Assembly (NCBI GenBank): GCA_965230415.1
Contig: CBDDKZ010000005.1
Location: 4,464,001 to 4,528,000 of the forward strand
DNA length: 64,000 bases
From: CBDDKZ01 sp965230415
GTDB lineage: Bacteria > Bacteroidota > Bacteroidia > Cytophagales > JAAEPT01
Reading direction: 5' to 3'
Both the position numbers and the translations under genes were made by a program. The notes under the pieces were generated by a model. That model did no database searches and was not told the origin of the DNA. It worked only from the letters and a program-made list of their open reading frames with translations. Of the stretch, positions 44,008-53,339 are shown one piece after another (position 1 is the stretch's first letter; the number at the start of each line of letters is the position of its first letter).

Positions 44008-44847
44008 ATGAGGCGATTTGCAATATTTATAACAGTGTTAGCTTTTATGGTAGCTTGTGAAGATCCAATTGATCTGGAAATCGATGAAGGTCCGAAGCGC
44101 CTCGTAGTAGAAGGAACCATAAGTGATCAGGAAGGTCCCTATTTAGTGAAGTTGACTGAAACAACAGGCTATTTGGATGAAAACAGAAACCCGGTAATTA
44201 ATAATGCGACGATCGTGCTAATAGCCAATTCCGGAGAACGGGATACGTTGGAAGAGCTTAAGTCGGGCCACTATTATACAACGGGTATTCAGGGAATAGT
44301 GGGTGAGTCTTACCATTTGGAGATTGCCTTGAGCGATGGCAGCTCGTATTATTCAGACCCCGATGAGTTATTACCTGTAAGTCCTATAGATAGTGCCTAT
44401 ATGCTTACACGAGATCGAATTTTGGGTGGGGCCGCTTTGCCTCCCGAAGAAGGTGCGTTTCCGGTAGTGGATTATGTGAATCCACCGACATTCGATTATA
44501 TACTGTGGAAAGTGTTTATTGATGATGTTCAGGAAAGAGATGGTGTCCAGGTTGAAGATGACGCCTTAGCGCAAGATGATTCGGCTTTTGTTTCGGGAAG
44601 ACCAATGTATGGTGAGCCTATCAATTTCAGCTCTACAGTGAAACTGCAAAGATGGTCATTGACAGAACAAGCATACGAGTATTATTCCACACTGGTGGCC
44701 CAGGCTAATAATAGTGGTACACCTTTTGATACACCACCAGCTCCGATTATCGGGAATTTGCATAATAGTACGGATAGTAAGGAGATTGTTCTTGGCTTTT
44801 TCAAGGCAAGCAGTGTGAGCGAGGTGGAAGCCATTTATCCAGACTAA
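44008..44847 (+). CDS. DUF4249 surface lipoprotein
   Basis: This 279-residue protein has a lipoprotein signal 'FITVLAFMVACED' (lipobox MVAC). The DUF4249 body is 'RLVVEGTISDQEGPYLVKLTETTGYLDENRNPVINNATIVL', with 'LEELKSGHYYTTG'. DUF4249 proteins accompany TonB-dependent receptors, probably as substrate-binding or lid partners. Its only neighbour on the operon is that receptor. There is no Cys-rich or catalytic motif. Confidence 0.88.
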   Translation: MRRFAIFITVLAFMVACEDPIDLEIDEGPKRLVVEGTISDQEGPYLVKLTETTGYLDENRNPVINNATIVLIANSGERDTLEELKSGHYYTTGIQGIVGESYHLEIALSDGSSYYSDPDELLPVSPIDSAYMLTRDRILGGAALPPEEGAFPVVDYVNPPTFDYILWKVFIDDVQERDGVQVEDDALAQDDSAFVSGRPMYGEPINFSSTVKLQRWSLTEQAYEYYSTLVAQANNSGTPFDTPPAPIIGNLHNSTDSKEIVLGFFKASSVSEVEAIYPD

Positions 44848-44973
44848 AAAATATAGCGCCTTTTACACCATATTTCTTCTTCGTGCGTTTTGAATATAAA
44901 TTTAATTTAATAAAAGTGTGAAGCAACCTACTATTATAACGCTTGTCTTTATGATAGTAAATATTGAATTGAT

Positions 44974-45114
44974 ATGAAAACATCTAATGGGATACTGCAA
45001 CTTTTGCAACGCAAAGCAGAGCAAAAGACCAAAAAGAAGAATTATTTAACACTTTCTTTTCAAGAAGTATTAAGCGTGTATAATAAGGCGTTTAAGGACT
45101 TGGAGATAATTTAA
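44974..45114 (+). CDS. Small basic hypothetical protein (46 aa)
   Basis: An ATG frame of 46 codons, too short for usual ORF cut-offs, lies in the 263-base gap after the DUF4249 gene. The product is Lys-rich in its first half ('RKAEQKTKKKNY') with a helical, acidic end. Coding quality looks reasonable, and it ends four bases inside the 3' end of the convergent T9SS gene. No family was recognised. Confidence 0.4.
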   Translation: MKTSNGILQLLQRKAEQKTKKKNYLTLSFQEVLSVYNKAFKDLEII

Positions 45115-46466
45115 TGGATTTTATTCGTTTTATACATCTTCAACCACGTGTTAGCAGATCCATTCTGCGTAGTTGCACTAAGGATGTATAGACCTTCCTG
45201 ATGATTGCTGAGATCAATTTGTTGGAGTTCTCTGTGGTAAACTGATTCGGGCAATAATCTACCAGTTAGGCTATAAATATGTACATTGCTCAGTTCAGCG
45301 AAGGGTGTTAGTTTAAAAATGCCCTTTTCAGAAATGGTATTTATTAAAATAGAATTATGTTGAGGGAATGCATCTTGTGAGTTGTTGGTTTCATCTACGT
45401 GGATGTAATTAGTTTTGACTTCTTGGCTGTTACCAAATAAATTCACGGCAGTAAGTGAAACGTCGTACCATCCCGGTGCTGAAAAAAGAACTTCTGGATT
45501 TTGAGAATGAGGTGTTGAACCGCTTACGAATTCATAGCCTTGCGCTGGTATAATATTCCATTCCCAATTGAAAGGTAGGTTGCTACTTTGATCGTAAAAT
45601 TTCACTGTACTACCCGGAATAATTGCGGGATTGTCAGCTTCAAAATCAACGTTCGGAAGTAAGGGGTCTGCTATATCTGCTCTAAATCGGTCTTTATACC
45701 TTATAGAGTTAACCGTGAAGGTGTCGTTTATAATATTGCCAGCTACCTCTAATATGGGGAGCCTTTCATCTTTTGCTAACCATTGATAGGTAACAAGCTT
45801 CGTATTTAATGTTATGGGCAAAAAAAAGCGAGTGATCATTAGCGAATCATTTTGATCAATTTCTGTTTTCACCCGAAGACAGTCAAATGTATCAAGTGGA
45901 GTTACAATTGTCCCAAATCCATCCACTACTTTCGTTCTTGTGCCGTATTGAGCGTAAACACCGCCGTCTAATAGCTCGGCCGAAACGTGGAAACTACTTT
46001 GAGTGGAGTCTCCATATGTCATGGGAAGATCATAAACTTCATCAGGATCACTGAATTCAGTTCCAATTACCTGATCGTCTATTGTAATACCAAGTCCACA
46101 TCTCGAAAAAGCTTCTTCATTCAGATTATAAAAATCAGCAGGGTCTTTTAGTTCTATTAATCCAAAATCAATAGAATCGATGCGCTGAATTCCAAATTTA
46201 TCGAATCCGATTTGTGCCGCATAAAACAAGTTGATTCCGGTAATGGACTTATATTCCAGCACATCCTGCCGCGTGGCAATAAGTTCAGAAAGATCCCAAA
46301 AAAGATTCGCTCCTGTTTCTTGTAAATCAAAATCAGCAGGAAGCGTGGCTTCGCTAAACCTTAAAGTGTCGTTTTTTTGCGGCATATCCTCATTTGTGAT
46401 TACCAGCTGCCCAAAAGACAGGGGAGCTAATTGTATAAGTAGTATAACAAATGAGAGTCGATTCAT
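45111..46466 (-). CDS. Exported PKD-domain protein with T9SS sorting domain
   Basis: The 451-residue protein has signal peptide 'LIQLAPLSFGQ'. The first ~250 residues form a beta-rich domain of unknown type found in Bacteroidota T9SS cargo. A PKD domain follows (~260-345: 'VDFEADNPAIIPGSTVKFYDQSSNLPFNWEWNI', 'APGWYDVSLTAVNLFGNSQ'). The C-terminal domain 'GIFKLTPFAELSNVHIYSLTGRLL...EGLYILSATTQNG...WLKMYK' looks like a sorting domain that has lost the usual 'YPNP' start. It is encoded 8 bases after a PorE-like gene on the same strand. Confidence 0.75.
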   Translation of the reverse strand: MNRLSFVILLIQLAPLSFGQLVITNEDMPQKNDTLRFSEATLPADFDLQETGANLFWDLSELIATRQDVLEYKSITGINLFYAAQIGFDKFGIQRIDSIDFGLIELKDPADFYNLNEEAFSRCGLGITIDDQVIGTEFSDPDEVYDLPMTYGDSTQSSFHVSAELLDGGVYAQYGTRTKVVDGFGTIVTPLDTFDCLRVKTEIDQNDSLMITRFFLPITLNTKLVTYQWLAKDERLPILEVAGNIINDTFTVNSIRYKDRFRADIADPLLPNVDFEADNPAIIPGSTVKFYDQSSNLPFNWEWNIIPAQGYEFVSGSTPHSQNPEVLFSAPGWYDVSLTAVNLFGNSQEVKTNYIHVDETNNSQDAFPQHNSILINTISEKGIFKLTPFAELSNVHIYSLTGRLLPESVYHRELQQIDLSNHQEGLYILSATTQNGSANTWLKMYKTNKIH

Positions 46467-46474
46467 AGTGCATT

Positions 46475-48463
46475 TTATTTATCCGGATTTTGAGAATAGT
46501 AGCCTTCTTCGGGGTAGTTCCAGATGTCAGGCGAATCCGATATCTTTTGAATGATAATCTCTCCTAAAACTTCCTGTTTACCTTTATATTTAGCACCATA
46601 TCCAAAAGCGTTAATTTTGCGCTTAGGATAACCCTGATTAATGAATAGCGCCTCTATTAATTGCGCAATTTTTAAAGATTTTGCCTCACTCAGATTATTG
46701 GAATGACAAGCAATTTCCAGATACAGATCGCTAGAAGTTTTGAAGTCATCAATAAAATGTTTGATCACCTCGGTCGAACTCTTACTTAGTTGAGTAGAAT
46801 CGGCATTAAATGATAAATGTTTGAGTTCTATAATGGCATTTTCTATATGAGGTACAAGTGTAAGGTTTCTGCTTAATTCCTTGTAAATAGTTGTGTCTGA
46901 GATGAAAATCTTTTCGTTATGTGCGATATGGCCAGGAGATGAAATGTGTACAGCATATGGTATGCCGGTATTTAATACGAGTTGATATTGTCCGTTAATG
47001 CTATTAACGTTAAAGGGGCCTGTTACACTGCCATCTTTAAGGTTTGTCACTTTAATTTTTCCTCCTGTCGGTTGGTTGGAGGTGGCTTCTAACAGTTTAC
47101 CCTTAATAAGAATGAGAGAAACTTTTGTTTCTTCCTGGTGCATTACATATAAATCCTGATCACCATAACTATCTTTTCTGTGAGTAGAAAAGTAGGCACG
47201 TTTCCCATCAGGAGAGAAGTTGTAAAATAAATCGTCATCAGCAGAATTGACAGGAAATCCAAGGTTTTCTGGCTCCGACCATGAGTTTGTCTCTTGGTCG
47301 TATACCGTTTTGAAAATGTCGTAACCGCCTATACCCTGATGTCCTGTACTGCTAAAATACAAGGTTTTACCGTCATGGTGCATATAAGCGGCATCTTCAT
47401 CGTAGGCACTGTTTACCGTTGCGCCCAGGTTTTTTGGCGCTCCCCACGAGTTTTGATCAAAACGCTCCGCAACATATATGTCTTTTTCGCCATGTCCTCC
47501 CGGTCTGTTACTGGTGAAGTAGAGGAATTTACCATCAGGTGAAAGGCTGGCACTGGCTTCAAAATATTTGGTGTTGATAGGAGGTGATAGTTTGATAGCT
47601 TCGGACCATGTATTTCCTTCGAGGGTGCTCAAGTAGATATCTTCACTATGGTGAAAACTTCTAAAGATGAATAACTCATGTCCGTCCGGACTTAAACCAA
47701 GCGCTGCATCGTGTGTTTTGGTGTTAATGTTTTTTCCCATGTTTTTGGGCTCCGACCACGTTCCGTTTACCTTGGTAGAAATGTAAATATCTTCCATGTA
47801 TTTGTTGTCGTCATTTGGGTCGCTTAAATGAGCCGTGGTATTAGGTCTGCGAGAGGTGAAAATGAGCGTTTGCTCATCTGTTGAAATAAGTGGGGTATAG
47901 TCGGGGTATTCCGAGTTAATGGTAGGGCCGACGTTTTCTATTTTGATATTCTTTTTTTCTGTTCCTTTAATTTTCATACCATATTGGCATGCTTTAATTT
48001 GTCTGTCGACTATCTCCAATGATTTTTGTAAATCCTCCGTACGCTCCTGAGCTGCTTCTTTGTACCTCACGTAGCTACTAATTGCTTTTTCAAAATCATG
48101 ATTCAGGTGATAACAAAGACCTAGGTTAAAATCTATATTATTTGAATACCACTTACCGTGATAATTCATAGAGAGTCTTAATTCACCCGTGTTATAGTCT
48201 TCTATTTTTGCTTTTTTGAAGTATTTCAAAGCATTTTCCTGGTGCAAAGAGTGCAAATAACACTGACCTATTCTAAAGTTAACTTTTGGGTTATTTGGGT
48301 GAATGCTGTCGTAATTAAGGTATGAGGCAAGCGCGGTATTGTAATTTTCATCATCATAATCAGCATCGGCCGATTTGAGCATTTTTTTTAAAGAACTATT
48401 TTGTGCAGACATTACCATACTCGATAATGTGAATAGTAAAATAAAGCACCACTTAGAATTCAT
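46475..48463 (-). CDS. TPR-PD40-OmpA-like envelope protein (second PorE-type paralogue)
   Basis: The 662-residue protein has signal peptide 'TLSSMVMSAQ'. TPR units (~25-150) are followed by PD40 repeats (~175-430: 'YTPLISTDEQTLIFTSRRPN', 'SASLSPDGKFLYFTSNRPGGHGEKDIYVAE'), a small regulatory-like domain, and a C-terminal region 'IELKHLSFNADSTQLSKSSTEVIKHFIDDF...LEIACHSNN' that is a diverged OmpA fold. The conserved 'GHTD' is 'CHSN' here, so peptidoglycan binding may be lost. It is paralogous to the protein at 29522 and probably co-transcribed with the T9SS cargo gene after it. Confidence 0.82.
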   Translation of the reverse strand: MNSKWCFILLFTLSSMVMSAQNSSLKKMLKSADADYDDENYNTALASYLNYDSIHPNNPKVNFRIGQCYLHSLHQENALKYFKKAKIEDYNTGELRLSMNYHGKWYSNNIDFNLGLCYHLNHDFEKAISSYVRYKEAAQERTEDLQKSLEIVDRQIKACQYGMKIKGTEKKNIKIENVGPTINSEYPDYTPLISTDEQTLIFTSRRPNTTAHLSDPNDDNKYMEDIYISTKVNGTWSEPKNMGKNINTKTHDAALGLSPDGHELFIFRSFHHSEDIYLSTLEGNTWSEAIKLSPPINTKYFEASASLSPDGKFLYFTSNRPGGHGEKDIYVAERFDQNSWGAPKNLGATVNSAYDEDAAYMHHDGKTLYFSSTGHQGIGGYDIFKTVYDQETNSWSEPENLGFPVNSADDDLFYNFSPDGKRAYFSTHRKDSYGDQDLYVMHQEETKVSLILIKGKLLEATSNQPTGGKIKVTNLKDGSVTGPFNVNSINGQYQLVLNTGIPYAVHISSPGHIAHNEKIFISDTTIYKELSRNLTLVPHIENAIIELKHLSFNADSTQLSKSSTEVIKHFIDDFKTSSDLYLEIACHSNNLSEAKSLKIAQLIEALFINQGYPKRKINAFGYGAKYKGKQEVLGEIIIQKISDSPDIWNYPEEGYYSQNPDK

Positions 48464-48578
48464 TGCGGAAATGGATTAAAATTCGTTTTAAAACAGAGTA
48501 TACGTGAGAATTTCTTTTAAGATAAAAATTTAGCGCTTTTTTGAAAGAAATGAATCTTATTTAAAAGCTTATTTAAGG

Positions 48579-49937
48579 CTACAACGCATATTTTTCAATT
48601 TTACGATAAAGTGTAGCTCTGCCTATTCCCAGTTCTTTTGCAGCCAGGCTCAAATTACCCTTATGTTTATCTATTGCTCTTTTGATAGCGTCTTTTTCAA
48701 TTTCCTCAATATTAAGAGAATCTACTTGTATATTGGAATTGGATGATGTGATTTGGTGAATACCTAAATTTAAGTCTTCTGGCGTTATTTCTTTGTTTTT
48801 AGACATTATCACGGCATTTTCGATGCAATTTTGTAGCTCCCGAATGTTACCCGGCCATGAATAATTTTCTAAGATTGCCCGCGTTTCTTTGGTGAACTGC
48901 TTATTTTCCAATTGATATTTTTTGCTGTAAACAGTCGCAAAATGGTCACTTAGTAGCATAATGTCACCACTGCGTTCCCGTAATGGCGGAATTTGAATTT
49001 CCACCGTTTTGATGCGGTAAAACAAATCGGTACGAAAACGCTCCTCTTTGATCATTTCGTACAAAGGCATGTTTGTCGCACATATTAGCCTAATGTCAAT
49101 AGGTGTTATTTCTCTGGATCCTACTTTGCTGATTTGGCGGTTTTGTAATACCGTAAGTAATTTCGATTGCAGTGACAAAGGCAGATTGCCAATCTCGTCC
49201 AGGAATAAAGTTCCACCCGAAGCAGCTTCCATCCAGCCTGTGCGTGTTTCTATTGCATCGGTAAAAGCGCCTTTCACATGGCCAAATAATTCGGATTCAA
49301 ATATTGTTTCCTGTATGGCACCAAGGTCAATTTTTATAAAAGGCTTGTCTTTACGTTTGGAGTTAAGGTGAATTTCTTTTGCAATAAGGTCTTTTCCGGT
49401 ACCATTTTCTCCAAGCAACAATACATTGGCATCAGTTAAAGCTACTCGTGAGACCATCCCCATTAGCGTCTGCATCTCAGATGATTGGTATTTAAAGCTT
49501 TGCTGGGTCGTCAGGTCATTTTTTTTAGGAGAAATACCCTGCTCATTTAAGGAGTTTTCATGAGCGACTTTAATGGCTAAATGAACTTTGCCAGGATTCC
49601 AGGGCTTGGTAATGAAATCGGAAGCCCCATCTTTCATTGCTTTTACTGCCAGGTCAATGGCTCCAAAAGCGGTGTTAACAATTACCTGGGTATTTTGGGA
49701 TTTTTCTTTAATTAATGAAAGTAAGCGAAGACCGTCTCTTCCCGTAGTAGCACCCGGTGTTAGATTCATGTCAACAATTGCAACATTAATACCTTCTGTC
49801 TCGATTATTTTTATAGCTTCCTTTTCGTTGGAGGCTACAAAAACATTAGAGAAAAACATTTCAAGGTTTAAACGGGTAGCAAATAGAAGCTTTTCATCAT
49901 CGTCGACAACTAAAACTCTACTCTCAAATAAACTCAT
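48579..49937 (-). CDS. NtrC-family sigma-54-dependent response regulator
   Basis: The 452-residue protein has a receiver domain (1-120; Asp in 'VAIVDMNL'), an AAA+ sigma-54 activation domain (~160-385) and a Fis-type helix-turn-helix (~410-452, 'NLSLAAKELGIGRATLYRKI'). The AAA+ domain has Walker A 'LLGENGTGKDL', the GAFTDA loop 'GHVKGAFTDAIE', Walker B 'GGTLFLDEIGN' and arginine finger region 'FRTDLFYRI'. GAFTDA confirms contact with sigma-54. It is divergent from an ECF sigma gene that has a sigma-54 promoter, and tandem dyads lie between the two genes. The 7TM kinase at 50699 is its likely sensor. Confidence 0.92.
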   Translation of the reverse strand: MSLFESRVLVVDDDEKLLFATRLNLEMFFSNVFVASNEKEAIKIIETEGINVAIVDMNLTPGATTGRDGLRLLSLIKEKSQNTQVIVNTAFGAIDLAVKAMKDGASDFITKPWNPGKVHLAIKVAHENSLNEQGISPKKNDLTTQQSFKYQSSEMQTLMGMVSRVALTDANVLLLGENGTGKDLIAKEIHLNSKRKDKPFIKIDLGAIQETIFESELFGHVKGAFTDAIETRTGWMEAASGGTLFLDEIGNLPLSLQSKLLTVLQNRQISKVGSREITPIDIRLICATNMPLYEMIKEERFRTDLFYRIKTVEIQIPPLRERSGDIMLLSDHFATVYSKKYQLENKQFTKETRAILENYSWPGNIRELQNCIENAVIMSKNKEITPEDLNLGIHQITSSNSNIQVDSLNIEEIEKDAIKRAIDKHKGNLSLAAKELGIGRATLYRKIEKYAL

Positions 49938-49971
49938 TTAGAATGATTGGTTCTATAAAATCAGCTACTTA

Positions 49972-50012
49972 CTGTATCATTTTGAAACAGTTGTATGTAT
50001 CATTTTGATGCA
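49972..50012. promoter_or_regulatory. Tandem dyads, probable enhancer sites for the NtrC-type regulator
   Basis: Two copies of TGTATCATTTTGA (49973-49985 and 49996-50008) are each the left part of an imperfect dyad: CTGTATCA-TTT-TGAAACAG and TGTATCA-TTT-TGATGCA. The repeats are 23 bases apart, about two helical turns, and lie roughly 65-105 bases upstream of the sigma-54 -24 element. That is the usual place for activator binding. Confidence 0.55.
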
Positions 50013-50074
50013 AAATAAGGAATTAAAAAAACAACGCACACTCAATCCTGCTTAAATTTAACTTTTTTACACTT

Positions 50075-50090
50075 TGGCACAACTATTGCA
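50075..50090 (+). promoter_or_regulatory. Sigma-54 (RpoN) promoter
   Basis: TGGCAC-N5-TTGCA has the invariant GG and GC doublets separated by 10 bases, an exact fit to the -24/-12 consensus. The expected transcription start is near 50101. It would drive the ECF sigma factor and the histidine kinase after it, under the divergently encoded NtrC-type activator. Confidence 0.82.
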
Positions 50091-50130
50091 CAATTGTTTA
50101 TGAATGAAAACCTGCAACATTACAAGCCAA

Positions 50131-50643
50131 ATGATTACGAGTTTACCAACTATTAATGATGTTGAGTATGTAGTTACTCAACGCGATTTATATGCCAACT
50201 ATTATGACAAAGTAAAACGAGTTTGCTCGCGTTTTGTGAGGTCAAAAATGATTGTTGAAGATTTAATACAAGACACTTTCGTTAAAGTTTTCGAACGAAT
50301 CGAAACGTTTGACCCGCAAAGGGGGAGTATGGATTCATGGATATATCGTGTTGCACAAAATACTTCTTTGATGTATATCAGGTATGAGGCTATCCGAAAT
50401 AATCTTGATATTGACGATTATGATGTGCCTGTCAATGCGCATATAGATAAGCAGTTAGCGCACGAAGATTTAAATCGTCTCATAGATACTTTACCAGACT
50501 TACAGCGTTTGGTATTTAATTTACACGATCAGGAAGGTTATGATCACGCTGAAATAAGTCAATTAATGGGAGTTTCGGAAAGTTCTTCCAGAGCCAATCT
50601 TTGCAGAGCACGCAAAAAATTGAAGGTGCTTTGCGCAAATTAA
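50131..50643 (+). CDS. ECF-type RNA polymerase sigma factor
   Basis: About 170 residues. Region 2 is 'YANYYDKVKRVCSRFVRSKMIVEDLIQDTFVKVFERIETFDPQRGSMDSWIYRVAQN'; region 4 is 'LIDTLPDLQRLVFNLHDQEGYDHAEISQLMGVSESSSRANLCRARKKL'. An ATG at 50104 is in frame, but the sigma-54 promoter predicts transcription starting about 3 bases before it. The ATG at 50131 gives a normal leader, so I prefer it. The gene has no anti-sigma factor next to it; instead a histidine kinase follows, so control is probably at transcription. Confidence 0.87.
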   Translation: MITSLPTINDVEYVVTQRDLYANYYDKVKRVCSRFVRSKMIVEDLIQDTFVKVFERIETFDPQRGSMDSWIYRVAQNTSLMYIRYEAIRNNLDIDDYDVPVNAHIDKQLAHEDLNRLIDTLPDLQRLVFNLHDQEGYDHAEISQLMGVSESSSRANLCRARKKLKVLCAN

Positions 50644-50698
50644 TGACAAAATTCTTGATACTTAACCAAAAGACCAACATGTTTGTTTGAGTTCAAAA

Positions 50699-52780
50699 AT
50701 GATATATGTGAGTTTTCGTTATCTATTTGTGATTCTAAGCGTAGTTTGTACTTTTTTTTCAGCCAGAGGAGCTGTTTTTCAAATAAAGAGTGATGAGATA
50801 AGCAATATAGGAAGAAGTGTCGCTATATATCGCTTTGAAACCGATAAGATACATCCTGATAACTTGGATTTTAATGCAGAGAATTGGGTTCTAAACAGGT
50901 ATTCTCTTGCCAATATTGGCGTGTCGGAGGAGTATAGATGGGCGCAATTTTCACTGAAGAATTCCTACGGGGAGTTTAACCCTGTTCTCTTTATAGACTA
51001 TGCCTCCCTTGATTATATAACGTTATTTAATAAGAAGAATGGTGTTTGGGAGGAGGTAATGACAACAGGAGAAGCTTACGCATTTAAGCATAAAAAGTAC
51101 CAGTTACCTACTTATGTTATCCCCCTGCAGCTACCCTTTGGAGAATCTGGTGATTATTTGATCAGGGTTAAAAACCTTGAAGTAATTAATTTGCCTGTTT
51201 ATGTTGGAAGTGAGCAAAACGTGATTCGCAGAGCTCAGTTAGATATCTTATTTAATGCCGGGTTTGGTGGAATAATAATTATAATGGTGCTTTTTAACAC
51301 CGCGCTTTATTATTCTTTTAGACAACGAATCTATTTCGCTTATGTGTCCTATTTGGTTTTTATGGGGCTAACTCAAATAGGCTTGAAAGGGGTGACTTAT
51401 CAATTTTTGTGGCCAGACAGTCCGGAATGGCAACATCTGTCGATTATTATTTTTAGCAATTTCGGTTTGATATTTGCTATGTGGTATTTCAATCAATTTA
51501 TATCGTTTGATAAAAATTTACCCAAATTGTCGTCCTTGGTTTACCTCCTTAATACGGGGGCTTTAGGGTCCTTGATATTACTTTTTACAAAGTACCAGAC
51601 AGCCTCTTTTTTTATGATGTTTTATACCACGCTGTTGTTTATTTTATTCTATTGTTTTGCTTTGGTCAAATTGCTTCGGAAGCAAATCAAAGAAGCCAAG
51701 ATATTTACTTATGGTTGGGCATTTGTGGTTTTAGGATCACTAATATTTATGTTAAAAGACATTGGTATACTGCCGGTAAATCATTTTACAAATTACGCTG
51801 TACAACTCTTTTCCTGTATCGAAATTGTCATTTTTACTGTTGCCATTGCACAACGGTCACTAAAATATAGCAAGGAAAAAGAATTGATGCAGGCAAAAAC
51901 TATAGAAGTGCTGCGTGAAAATGAAACAGTGATTAAAGATCATAATATTAAGTTGGAAAAGGAAGTAGCCTTGAGAACGGAATCCCTGCACGAAACAAAT
52001 CACAAATTATCTGTTGCCTATAATAACTTAAAACTTGCGCAATCAAAAATGAGTACCCTCGGCAGAGTTACAGCCAGTATTGCGCACGATATACGTACGC
52101 CACTGAGTATTGTTGGAATGAGTTTCGATCCATTATATAATATACTCCATAAGGTGGAAGAGGTAATAGTTACACATGAAGATCCCGCTTATAAACAAAG
52201 GTATCAAAAGCTCTTAGATGACACACTTAGTTTAGTAAGTGGTATTGATCAGAGTACTTCCAAAGTAATCGATATCGTAGATTTGGTACGAATGTATACA
52301 CAAAAAGAGTATGACGAACATGCTCATTTTGATGTTGCTGAGCAAATCAAAATTGCTATTGGCCTGGTAAGGCATCAGTTGGGAGCTACCAAAGTAGTAA
52401 ATGACATTAAAGAAGGTGTGCATATTTATGGCGTCCCTACCAGAATGATTCAATTATTCCTCAATTTATTGCTTAATGCCAACGAAGCAATGGAGGAGCA
52501 ATTAGATGATAATGAGTCCAAAGTAATCAAGCTTTTTCATGAGATCAATGAGAACTGCCTGGTTATTCATGTCGAAGATAGGGGCCCCGCACTTGATAAA
52601 AGCGAATGGACCTGTATATTTGATCCTTTTTACACCACAAAAAATACCGGATGTGGACTTGGGTTATCTGAAGCTAAAGACATTGTAAAAGAGTTTAATG
52701 GCGACATTGCATATAAACCTACTAAAGAAGGCAACAGTATGTTCTTAATACAGTTGCCACTAACAGAAAATAAACATTAA
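50699..52780 (+). CDS. 7TM-DISM histidine kinase
   Basis: This is a 693-residue sensor from the ATG at 50699 (a TTG four codons earlier is less likely). It has signal peptide 'VVCTFFSARGA', a periplasmic 7TMR-DISMED2 domain (~30-170), seven membrane helices (~180-385) and a coiled coil (~390-455). The HisKA has 'TASIAHDIRTPLSIVGM', the N-box is 'LNLLLNANEAM', and the G-boxes are 'VEDRGPAL' and 'TGCGLGLSEAKDIV'. Its class fits the NtrC-type regulator at 48579, and it is co-transcribed with the ECF sigma factor, making a three-part signalling module. The end overlaps the CYTH gene on the other strand by 4 bases. Confidence 0.9.
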   Translation: MIYVSFRYLFVILSVVCTFFSARGAVFQIKSDEISNIGRSVAIYRFETDKIHPDNLDFNAENWVLNRYSLANIGVSEEYRWAQFSLKNSYGEFNPVLFIDYASLDYITLFNKKNGVWEEVMTTGEAYAFKHKKYQLPTYVIPLQLPFGESGDYLIRVKNLEVINLPVYVGSEQNVIRRAQLDILFNAGFGGIIIIMVLFNTALYYSFRQRIYFAYVSYLVFMGLTQIGLKGVTYQFLWPDSPEWQHLSIIIFSNFGLIFAMWYFNQFISFDKNLPKLSSLVYLLNTGALGSLILLFTKYQTASFFMMFYTTLLFILFYCFALVKLLRKQIKEAKIFTYGWAFVVLGSLIFMLKDIGILPVNHFTNYAVQLFSCIEIVIFTVAIAQRSLKYSKEKELMQAKTIEVLRENETVIKDHNIKLEKEVALRTESLHETNHKLSVAYNNLKLAQSKMSTLGRVTASIAHDIRTPLSIVGMSFDPLYNILHKVEEVIVTHEDPAYKQRYQKLLDDTLSLVSGIDQSTSKVIDIVDLVRMYTQKEYDEHAHFDVAEQIKIAIGLVRHQLGATKVVNDIKEGVHIYGVPTRMIQLFLNLLLNANEAMEEQLDDNESKVIKLFHEINENCLVIHVEDRGPALDKSEWTCIFDPFYTTKNTGCGLGLSEAKDIVKEFNGDIAYKPTKEGNSMFLIQLPLTENKH

Positions 52781-53250
52781 ACGGGTACAGGCAGCCCATG
52801 AACACAAAGACTTCTGTTTCCATAAGCACGGTCATTGGTGACTTCGCGGCCAAACCATGCAGGTTTTTTGAAATTGTTTGCAGTAGCTATATCTTTAAAT
52901 TCAACCTCTACCATTATTAGACCTTGTAGTTCATTTTTGTAAATATCTAAATCAAAAATGAATTCGTTTTCATTAATTTGATAGCGATCTTTTACAATAA
53001 TTCGAGTTTCGGAAAGCTCCCAAAAAGTATTAAATTGTTCTTTATCAAGTACAATTTCATGTTCAATTCGTTTGAAGCTATCGTTACTCTTTATAGTAAG
53101 TGTGAATTGGTCTTCAACCTTCCTCAGTCGCACTTCCCGGTAGTCCTCGGGTTGAGAGATGTATCCCTGAACCAATGTTTTTCCTGATGATGGTAACTGC
53201 GGAAGGTTTTCTGCAGCTACCAAAAATTTTCGTTCAATTTCGTAATGCAT
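52777..53250 (-). CDS. CYTH-domain (triphosphate tunnel) protein
   Basis: The 157-residue protein begins 'MHYEIERKFLVA', the ExExK signature of CYTH/TTM enzymes. It is followed by 'GYISQPEDYREVRLRKVEDQFTLTIKS' and alternating charged strands typical of the tunnel, ending 'NDRAYGNRSLCVHGLP'. Bacterial relatives are triphosphatases or inorganic polyphosphate-related enzymes; the exact substrate is unknown. The 89-base gap to the TerB-like gene upstream makes co-transcription uncertain. Confidence 0.87.
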   Translation of the reverse strand: MHYEIERKFLVAAENLPQLPSSGKTLVQGYISQPEDYREVRLRKVEDQFTLTIKSNDSFKRIEHEIVLDKEQFNTFWELSETRIIVKDRYQINENEFIFDLDIYKNELQGLIMVEVEFKDIATANNFKKPAWFGREVTNDRAYGNRSLCVHGLPVPV

Positions 53251-53339
53251 AACGTTAGAGCTCTGTTTAAAGCTATCGTAAGACTACGTTGTGTTTGTTA
53301 ATGCGTTGTGAACTTATTGATAATTTTTTGGGAATTAGA

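Noticed and set aside
50104..50130. ATG at 50104 as start of the ECF sigma factor
   Set aside because: The sigma-54 promoter predicts transcription from about 50101, which would leave almost no leader; the in-frame ATG at 50131 fits better, though leaderless translation cannot be excluded.
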